A DNA stretch of 64,000 bases from contig JBLHVN010000001.1 of NCBI GenBank assembly GCA_047630275.1, forward strand, positions 496,001 to 560,000, in the 5' to 3' direction. The DNA is from GCA-2720865 sp047630275 (GTDB taxonomy: Bacteria; Bdellovibrionota; Bacteriovoracia; Bacteriovoracales; Bacteriovoracaceae). Shown here one piece after another: positions 1-10,100 of the stretch. Position numbers and translations under genes: made by a program. The number at the start of each line of letters is the position of its first letter. The first letter of the stretch is position 1. The notes beneath the pieces are model-generated. The model made no database searches. It worked only from the letters and a program-made list of their open reading frames with translations, and was not told the DNA's origin.

Positions 1-1
1 A

Positions 2-1183
2 GAAGGGGAAGAGATTCTCGTTCAAGTGGCTAAAGAGCCTATATCGACCAAGGGTCCTAGGGTTACTAGGCATGTAACCTTAGCCGGTCGCCATGTTGTT
101 TTTATGCCCTTTATTGAGCATACCGGTGTCTCAAGACGAATAGAAAAAGACGAAGAGAGAGACCGCTTAAAAGACATCCTCGATAAGATCCGCCCTGAAG
201 GAAAAGGCATCATAGCCAGAACCGCAGCTGAGGGGGCTAGTTCAAAGTTACTAAAAGCCGATTACAGTATGCTGGTCAAGCTTTGGAAAGAGGTCATGAA
301 AAAATCTGACCGAGTCAAAGCACCGAACCTTCTGCATAAAGACTTAACCTTTATTCAAAGAATCTTAAGAGATATCACCGACGAAGATGTGGATGAGATC
401 TCAGTGGATGATAAAGATAACTTAAAAGAAGTTGAGAAGTTTGTTGGTAAATACCTTCCTTCTTTAAAGGGAAAGGCTCAGCTTTATAGTGAAGAGATTC
501 CTCTCTTTGAAAAGAACGGTATTGATACTGAAATTGAACGTGGGATTTCTAATAAGGTCTATCTTAGATCTGGAGGTTCACTAAATATTGACCAAACCGA
601 AGCCCTTGTTTCTGTAGATGTTAATACGGGAAAATTTGTAGGGCGAAAGACCCTTGAAGAGACTATTTTAAGAAATAACTTAGAAGCCGTTAAAGAGATC
701 GCCTATCAATTGAGATTAAGAAATTGTGGTGGGATTATCATCATCGACTTTATCGATATGGAGCGGGAAGAAAACAGGGACGCCGTTTATAACGCTCTAG
801 TTGAGGCCCTTAAGAAAGACCGTTCTAAAACAAATGTAATGCCTATCTCTGGCTTAGGCCTAGTTGAGATGACTAGAAAAAGAACCCGCGACACTCTTAC
901 TCGAGTGATGTGTGAGTCTTGCCCATATTGTGAAGGAACAGGCACTGTTAAATCAATCCTCACTGTTTGTTATGAATTAGTAAGAGAGCTTACAAAAGTC
1001 TTAAAGAACGCGAAGGGCAGTAAAGTCTTTATCTACGCTCACCCAGAAGTGACCGCTCAGCTTTGTGGTGATGACCTTGATATGATTGAAACGCTAGAGG
1101 AGACTTTTGGTAAATCTCTTCTTATCCGTTCTGAAAATAATTATCATGTCGAGCAATACGAGATCTTCCCGCAAGAATATTAA
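2..1183 (+). CDS. rng: Ribonuclease E/G, 3' part (5' end outside window)
   Basis: The frame is open from base 2, so the gene begins upstream of the window. RNase E/G is a Mg-dependent endoribonuclease that matures rRNA and starts mRNA decay. The catalytic DNase I-like part shows the VDVNTGK motif near 614-634 and a second acidic motif, IIIIDFIDM, near 731-760; these match the two metal-binding aspartates of the family. The zinc-link motif CESCPYCEGTG is at about 911-943. Only about 80 residues follow the zinc link and there is no long basic scaffold, which fits RNase G better than RNase E, but the missing N-terminus prevents a firm choice. The TAA stop at 1181-1183 overlaps the stop of the converging giant gene. 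Confidence 0.93.
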   Translation, partial: EGEEILVQVAKEPISTKGPRVTRHVTLAGRHVVFMPFIEHTGVSRRIEKDEERDRLKDILDKIRPEGKGIIARTAAEGASSKLLKADYSMLVKLWKEVMKKSDRVKAPNLLHKDLTFIQRILRDITDEDVDEISVDDKDNLKEVEKFVGKYLPSLKGKAQLYSEEIPLFEKNGIDTEIERGISNKVYLRSGGSLNIDQTEALVSVDVNTGKFVGRKTLEETILRNNLEAVKEIAYQLRLRNCGGIIIIDFIDMEREENRDAVYNALVEALKKDRSKTNVMPISGLGLVEMTRKRTRDTLTRVMCESCPYCEGTGTVKSILTVCYELVRELTKVLKNAKGSKVFIYAHPEVTAQLCGDDLDMIETLEETFGKSLLIRSENNYHVEQYEIFPQEY

Positions 1184-4100
1184 GGTAAGAAGTACTCACC
1201 AACCCCATACAATCCATTTTGTTCAAAAGGAAAGATCAGTGAATTATTGGTTGGGTTATAGTCAATCTTATAGCCCTTACAAGAGAGGTTCGACATCTGC
1301 CAAGGAAGAACGCCAAGGTCAGTATTGGTTGTAATATTATGCTTATAGATTCTACTGCCATAGCAATAATAGGCCACGTCAGTAGCGCCCTCTTTTAACC
1401 AAATAGCAGAAGCGTCCACATTCCTTGGAAAGTTCGCGATGATATCAACTGTTCCACCAGGAGTTATCGAATAGACCTCTCGCTCTGGATTTCTATGCAT
1501 GGCCATCATGATCCAGCGGTTATTAGCTGCGTCCCAATAGTTATTTAATCCCCAGGTATCCCAATAAGGCATCTTACAAGTAGCAGCTGCTGAGCCATCA
1601 GCACAAATACTATTATAGCCACCCACATAAGTTTGAGCGGGATCATTTGTTCCTGCCACATGAGACTGACGGTAAACATCATTTCCGTCATAAGCCTTAA
1701 GCATAAAATCTTCCCAATGGGCTTCAGTAGAATTGTATTTCATGTTCGCCGTTAGTAATTGTTTAGTGGCTGTATCGTATCCAATTGGAAGAGAATACCT
1801 CTGGTTTCCTCCTGACTTTCTACTAAGACCAGGCTGACCATCATTATTCCAATACTCATTAGTTCCTGTTCCAAAGACATATTCCCACTTACTTGTCGAA
1901 CGATTAAGCTTGACCATATAAGCAGCTGAATCCCTTCTTGTGAAAATTTCTCCAGTCGCTTTATCTGCTAGCCACCAAGTACCATCAAGAAAACCTTGTG
2001 AAGTCGCTACTGTAGAGGTGTCTTGAACCTGATAGTTTCCGTTCCCTGCAATAATATTGATATTTCCTTCAACAGTAAATTCTTTGAAATAATATGAAGT
2101 AGCGTCCGCTACAATAATTTTCCCGTTATCTAAACGGGCTAGTGTATTGATCGAATCAAATCTTGAGTTAAGGGCGTTAACACCGTCTCCGTAACCTGGA
2201 TTTTGCCCAAAGAGGGTAACAACATTGCCGTTACTATCGATAGTTCTAATCTGTCCTCTATCTGTAAAATAAAACTTTCCAGTTGAGGTAACAAAAAGAT
2301 CTTGAATGTCCATCTTACAAGAAAGATTGGCCGTCCCATCTTCACAGTGACCTCTAGTTCCTTGCCCTAGAACTCTTGTATAAGTTCCATCAAAATTAAC
2401 TCTGTTGATATAATTTCTATCGACGATGACATAAACATTTCCGTCCATACCATTCATATGAAAATATCTATAGTAACGATAAGAATCATCTAACTGAGTA
2501 GGAAGAGTCGCAAAAGTTGTTGGATCAAAATAACTTCTTGAGTAACGCTCTGTTGTGGCTTCACAGTCTGTGTAGCCGGAAGCATTTCTTGTGATAAGAG
2601 TGACACCCGTGATCTGTGAATTCGTTGGATCATAGCGAAGACCTGGATTTTGAAGACGACATTTTGATAAGTCTTGAGTTGAAGTCAGGCCATGCCCATT
2701 TCCGGTAAAGTACTTAGATTCAATCTGTCCCGTTGCTGCATTAAACTTTCTAACTCTATAGGTAGGAACGGTGTTATTTTTTAAAGCATAATCAGAGTGA
2801 AAATAAATGTCGCCATTTGGAGTTGCAAAAAAGGCCATTCCTCTTGCGGTCCAAGAATTCGTTGAATGCGAGTAAATAGAGAGGTCTAGTGGGTTAACAA
2901 CTGTATCTCCAGTCTGAGCGCCGCCACCAATAATAGTTTCGATATTTGGAGTTGCGACATTGAGGTCAACTCTTCGAATGCGATTAGTATCCATAATTAA
3001 AAGACGGTTTTGAAAATCAAGAGCAATCTTAGTCGCGTATCTTAAAGTCGCATTAACAGCGGGACCACCGTCTCCTGAGCTGGTTCCTGTATTTGGAATG
3101 AAAATCTTTTGTTTTCCATCATTGGGGTCGACTTGAAGGATCCCTCTCTTGTAGTCGTTAAAGAAAACTTGCCCGTCATTAGTCACAACGAGAGTTCCTG
3201 GGTCTGATTCTGAGCCAGCCTTTCTTGTAAAGAACATGGCCGTAGAGGCAGAGCCACCAAGACCAGCTTCAGTATTTCCTGCGATAATCTTTATTAGTCC
3301 TGAGTTTAATGGATTTGAAATCATTTGCGAGCTGATGGCCGTTGAATCTGTAGCCTTAACCCTAATCTTATAACTTGTATTTAAGGGAGAACCACCAGTC
3401 CATTTAAAACAACCTTCATTGGCCTGTAGGGTATAACCGGTACAGCCGTAGTTAGTTAAATGATTAAGAGATTCGGCTCCACCAATTTGAGTAAAGTTAA
3501 TCTCATCGGTTGAATAATAAAGAGAGACTGTTCCCGCTGGAAAGGCCACATCATCAGTTGCGATCCATCTAATATAAACGTCAGATCCCGCTGGAACTTC
3601 CGCTTGAGCTCTCGTGGGAGGGTTTGGAGCATTTGGGATATTAGCAGCGATCACATCTGAAACAAGAGGTGGTGAACCTGGGTCATAGACACGGTCAAAT
3701 TTATCAACGCTATCAGTTCCAAGCCCAGCGTTAGTTAAATTAGAGATATTCTGAGCCTCATCTTTTACCCAAGCTGTCGCTGAAAGAGTTGTATTTGGAG
3801 TCCAGCCTAAAAGGTGAAAATACTCTTCACTTAGATTCAATGTTTGAGCGAGTGGAAGACCAACAGCTGGACCGTTAATAGGAACCCAGCAAGTATCAGT
3901 TTCGATTGGCTGAACATTATCATTTGTTTTTATACAGATATGAGAAAGATTAACAGCTGCGTTCTGGCTGGTGGCCGTCATACTTACTGGAACATTGGCG
4001 TTCTTTGTTGGGTTGACCGCAGAGGTTGAAAAAGCTGAAATGGTTGGAGCGTCAGTTTCTCTAATCCAATCTCCGCTTACTGCCGTTGAATTAGGGACCG

Positions 4101-7100
4101 CATTCGTTTGGGTAAAGGTATAGCTTCTCGTAGCATCGACTGATTGAGAGGTTGTTGTCCAAGTCCACGATCCCGTATTACAAGTAGCTGATGAAGTCTC
4201 TGCCCCTGTTACATCAATAGAGAGACCATCTTCACAACCGCCGCCAAAGCTAACGGTCCCTGTATTACTCTTTATTAAATTAGAACTAAGTGTAAGGGCC
4301 GGACCAGTTGTATCTCTTGTCCAATTAACAATCACGTAAGAAGTGTTTGAAGCGCTATCAGATTGAGTAAAGGTATAACCACGAGTTCCATCAGTTGAAA
4401 CGGTCGGAGTTGTATAAGACCAAGAACCAGAAGAACAACTTGTAGCCGTCGTAACAGTTCCCGTGATTGCAATAGAGTTTGTCCCCTCACAGTTACCAGA
4501 GATTGTAATAGCGTCTAAGTTATTAGTTAAAGCTCCGGTCCCTGAGGAAGCTACTGTTATAGGAGCTGAAATAGTAAACGGAGGAGGTGTTCCATCTCTT
4601 TCCCAACTTAATGAAAATGGAGTTGAAGTATTACCGGCTCCATCAGTTTGAGAGAGGTTATAATTAAAGGTTCCATCAACTAATTTATCAGCTGTTGTCC
4701 ATGACCAAGTGCCCGCGCTACAAGCAAAGCTTGTGGTCTCATCACCAGTCACGTTAATAGTATAGTTTCCTTCGCAAGTTCCGCCCCATGAAAAATTATT
4801 AGCCCCAGTAAAACCTGGGTTAGCCCCAGTTGTCTTGGCCATTGAAGGAGGAACTTCATCACGGATAAAGGTTCTATTTGTAGTGCTTTGATTTCCTGCA
4901 GGGTCTGTATGAGTCAGGGTGATCGTTTTATTACCGTCATTATCAGAGAGGTTTAAGAGCTGAGAAAAAGAGCCTCCAGCACAAGTAAGTGAGAAAGCCG
5001 CTTGAATATCCCCTGAGAAGTTAACATCAGCGCCCGTTTCACAAGTTCCTGTCATGGTTAAACTTGATTGATGATATGAACTCGCTGCTGGAGTAGAGAT
5101 GGCAATTGACGGAGCGATGGAATCAATCTCAAAGGTCCCTGATTGAATAGAGTTTGAATTTCCTGCTAAGTCAGTAAAGTTGACCCTAAATCTTGCCGCC
5201 GTCGTATTAACACTTGAAACGGTATAGTTTTGATTAAAGGCAGCTGCCGTTAAAGGTCCATTTGAAGCGGTTTGCGTCGCTACTGCATTAGACCAAGTCG
5301 ATCCATCAAAATAATCCATGGAGAAACTTTGAGCAGAACTTGTACTAGCATCAGTTAGGGTCCAATCAAAGTTATAGCTGGCTCCACCTTTAACTATTGT
5401 AGGAGTGGTAATCCCAAAGGCTGGATTTGTTGTATCGTAATTAACATTAACTGTGGTGGCTACTGTTGAAACATTTCCATTAGGATCTTTTGACCAAACC
5501 TTAACAGCTTTTACTGCGTCACTCGCGCTAAGAGTATAAGTTAAAGCAGCAGCAGTCGTTGTACAGGCCTGCCATCCCGCAGCTCCAGCACTAGGAGCTG
5601 ATCCTTCGTTAAAGTAGATAAAGGGGTTATCAGTACAAGTACTGGCCGTGTAAGTCGTGGCCTGAGAAGTTGTGTATTGTACAGAGGCTAGTGTTACTGA
5701 TGGAGCGCTTGGAGGAGTTACATCAGTCACTGTAAAGCTAACTGTCTTAGTTGCCACAGAATCGACAACTCCGTCGTTTGCTAAGTATGTAAAACTGTCA
5801 CTCCCATTATAATTTGTATTGGCCGTATAGGTACAAGTCACATCAGAAGAGTAGCCACCGGTTGTAATACAGTTACTAAGAGTTCCGTTAGTTGGTGCAG
5901 AGATGACTTTATAAGTAAGAGTCTGCGCCGGCACATCAATATCAGTTGCACCGGATAGGGTAAAATTTGTGGCCGTATTATCGTTAACACTAAAGCTTTG
6001 ATCGGCCACCATGACAGGAGCGTCGTTAACCGCATTGATGGTTAGGTTAAAGGTCGCCGTATTAGAATCAAGGGCTCCATCATTAGATTTATAAGTAAAG
6101 GAGTCTGATCCATTATAATTGGCATTTGGAGTATAGCTACAAGCAGTAGAAGCGCCACCAGTACAACTTAAAGATCCATTAGTTGTGGAGCTGACAATTG
6201 TATAAGTTTGAGCATCACCTTCAATATCGCTGGCAGCCCCTAAATTAAAGTTCAGAACAACATCTTCATTGGTTGCATCAGACTGAGGTGAGGCTAAAAC
6301 TGGAGCGTCGTTAACCGGATTGATGGTGATTGTTACAGTCGCCGTGGTTGAATCAAGTGAGCCGTCGTTTACTTTATAAGTAAATGAATCAGTTCCATTA
6401 TAATTGGCATCTGGAGTATAGCTACAGGCCCTTGAAGTTCCACCAGTACAACTAAGAGCTCCATTGATGGGAGTTGAAAGGGTAGTATAGCTAAGAGTAG
6501 ATCCCTCAACGTCAGCGCCTGCAGTTAGGTTAAAGTTAAGTACTGTGTCTTCATTAGTGGAAACACTTTGAGTAGAGGCCAAAGTTGGCGCATCATTAAC
6601 TGCGTTGATCGTTATATTCACAGTTGCAGTATTAGAATCAACTGTTCCATCATTAGATTTATAAGTGAAAGAATCAGGGCCATTATAATTTAGATTAGGA
6701 GTATAGCTACAACTTGTTGAAGCGCCACCAGTACAGCTTAGAGTTCCGTTGGTTGTCGTGCTCACAACTGAATAAATTTGAGCGTCAGCATCAACATCTG
6801 TGGCAGTTCCAAGGTTAAAGTTTAAGACAATATCTTCATTAGTAGATTGGGCCTGAGGAGTGCTTAGTACCGGAGCATCATTAACAGCGTCAATTGTCAT
6901 TGTGACTGTCGAAATATTTGAATCTAAGCTTCCATCATTAACTTTATAGGTAAAAGTATCAGTTCCATTAAAATTTAGATTTGGAGAGTAAGTACAAGTT
7001 CTAGAAGTTCCGCCTACACAACTGATCCCACCATTAGTAGGGGTCGAAACAATTATATAACTTAAAGTATCTCCCTCTACATCAGAGCCGATTCCAAGGA

Positions 7101-10100
7101 GGAAGATCTTATCAGTATCTTCATTGGTCGTTTCAGACTGAGTAGAAACAAGCGTCGGGGCATCATTGATAGAGTTGACTGTGATATTAACGGTGACAGT
7201 ATTTGAATCAACAGTTCCATCGTTTGATTTATAAGTAAAAGAATCAGCACCATTATAGTTCGCGTTTGGTGTGTATGAGCAACTTGTTGAAGCGCCACCA
7301 GTACAGCTTAAACTTCCGTTGGTTGTTGTAGAGACAACACTGTAAGACTGAGTGTCTCCATCTACATCCGTAGCAACCCCAAGGTTAAAATTAAGAACGA
7401 CGTCTTCATTAGTGCTTTGGGCCTGAGGTCCTGTAAGAACAGGAGCATCATTAACTGAGTTCACGGTGATATTGATAGTGGCCGTATTTGAATCAACAGT
7501 TCCATCATTTGATTTATATGTGAATGAATCAGATCCAAAGAAATTAGCGCTAGGAGTATAGGTACAAGCTGTTGAAGCGCCACCGGTACAGCTTAAGGAC
7601 CCGTTCGTTGTCGTGCTTACAACTGCATAAGTTTGAGCATCCCCATCGACATCAGTTGCAGTGCCTAGGTTAAAGTTTAAGGCCACATCCTCATTAGTCG
7701 ATTGAGCCTGAGGTGTTGAAAGGGTAGGAACATCATTGATTGAGTTGACGGTTATATTAACGGTGACAGTATTTGAATCAACAGTTCCGTCGTTAGATTT
7801 ATAAGTAAAAGAATCAGCACCATTATAATTCGCGCTTGGTGTATATGAGCAACTTGTTGAAGCGCCACCAGTACAGCTTAAACTTCCGTTGGTTGTTGTA
7901 GAGACAACACTATAAGATTGAGTATCTCCGTCTATATCACTGGCCGCCCCAAGGTTGAAATTTAGAACGACGTCTTCATTAGTGCTTTGGGCCTGAGGTC
8001 CTGTCAGAACAGGAGCATCATTAACTGAGTTCACGGTGATATTGACAGTGGCCGTATTTGAATCAACAGTTCCATCATTTGATTTATATGTGAATGAATC
8101 AGATCCAAAGAAATTAGCGTTAGGAGTATAGGTACAAGCTGTTGAAGCGCCACCGGTACAGCTTAAGGACCCGTTCGTTGTCGTGCTTACAACTGCATAA
8201 GTTTGAGCATCCCCATCGACATCAGTTGCAGTGCCTAGGTTAAAGTTTAAGGCCACATCCTCATTAGTCGATTGAGCCTGGGGTGTTGAAAGGGTAGGAG
8301 CATCATTGATTGAGTTGACGGTTATATTAACGGTGACAGTATTTGAATCAACAGTTCCGTCGTTTGATTTATAAGTAAAAGAATCAGCACCATTGAAGTT
8401 TGCATTTCCTTGGTATGTACAGGCCCTAGAAGCTCCACCTGTACAGCTTAAAACTCCATTAGAAACATTTGAAACAACGCTATAAGTTTGAGCGTCAAGG
8501 TCTACATCTGTTGCCGCATCTAAATTAAAACTTAGAAGGATGTCTTCATTAACTGACTGAGACTGAGGGCCCGTTAGGACTGGGCTATCGTTTATAGAGT
8601 TGACGGTAATATTAACCGTAATAGTATTTGAATCTACTGTTCCGTCATTAACTTTATAGGTAAAACTATCACTTCCATTATAATTAGTATTTGGGGTATA
8701 GACACAGGCTCTTGAAGTTCCGCCTGTACAACTAAGAGCGCCGTTACTCACTCCGCCGACAATTAAGTAACTTAAGCTATCTCCATCTAAATCAGTCCCT
8801 GCATCTAGGTTAAAATTAAGAGCCGTATCTTCATTTGTACTTTCAGCCTGAGGTCCTACTAGAGTAGGGGCATCGTTGATTGAGTTGACGGTGATATTAA
8901 CTGTGGCCGTATTTGAATCTAAAGAACCATCATTTGTTTTATAAGTAAAAGAGTCTGATCCATTATAATTAGCGCTAGGAGTATAGGTACAAGCTCTCGA
9001 AGTTCCACCCGTACAGGATAGGGCACCACTACTAGTCGTTGAAACAACAGAGTAAGTCAGGGTTGAGCCTTCAATATCGACTCCACTTCCTAGATTAAAA
9101 TTAAGAACTGTATCTTCATTTGTAACTTCAGCTTGCGGAGTGGTTAATGTAGGAGCGTCGTTGATAGCAGCGATTGAAAAAGTAACAGTTGCCGCTGTTG
9201 AAGATTCAACCACACCGTCATAGGCTTTATAAGTAAAAGAGTCACTTCCGTTATAATTAGCGTTTGGAGTATAGTCACAGGTGATATCAGTCTTATAAGT
9301 TGAAGAATCAATACAGTTTGAAAGCACTCCATTTGTTGGAGCAGTGATAACTTTATAACTAAGTGTTTGTGAAGGCACGTCGATATCTGTGGCGGAGTTT
9401 AGTGTAAAGCTAACAAGGGTATCTTCATTAGTCGCTTCAAATTGATTTGAGCCCATAACAGGAGCATCATTAGTTGATGAAATATTAATAGTGACGGCCG
9501 CCGTATTAGAGTCAACGGTTCCGTCGTTCACTTTATAAGTAAAATTATCAACTCCATTAAAATTCAAATTAGGTGTATAGGTACAGGCCGTTGAGGTTCC
9601 GCCAGTACAACTTAGGGATCCGTTTGATGTAGAAGTGACGATAGTATAACTAAGAGAGTCTCCATCAACATCAGACCCAGCATTTAAATTAAAATTAACC
9701 GGGGTATCTTCACTTGTTCCTACTGATTGAGTTGTGGGAATCGTTGGAGCATCATTAATAGAATTTATCGTTAAGTTAACAGTTGTATTTGCCACACTAT
9801 AGGCAGATCCATCATGAACTCTATATATAAAACTATCGCTTCCGTTATAATTAGCACTTGGTGTGTAGTCACAATTGAGATCAGCATTTGTGGCCATACA
9901 GTTGCTGAGAACTCCATTTGTAGGATTCGAAACAATTGAATAGGTAATGCTATCACCATCAATATCACTACCAGCTGTAATATTAAAGTTCAGGGCCGTA
10001 TCTTCATTAGTTATAAATGATTCGGTTCCTGCTGATACGGGTTGGTTGTTGATTGAGGTATAACTTAGGCTCGAACTAATTGAATCAGATCCACAAGTCC

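Noticed and set aside
5720..10050. Regular ~285-bp periodicity as a possible CRISPR or satellite array
   Set aside because: The unit is far too long, lies wholly inside one open frame and encodes conserved domains; it is a protein repeat.
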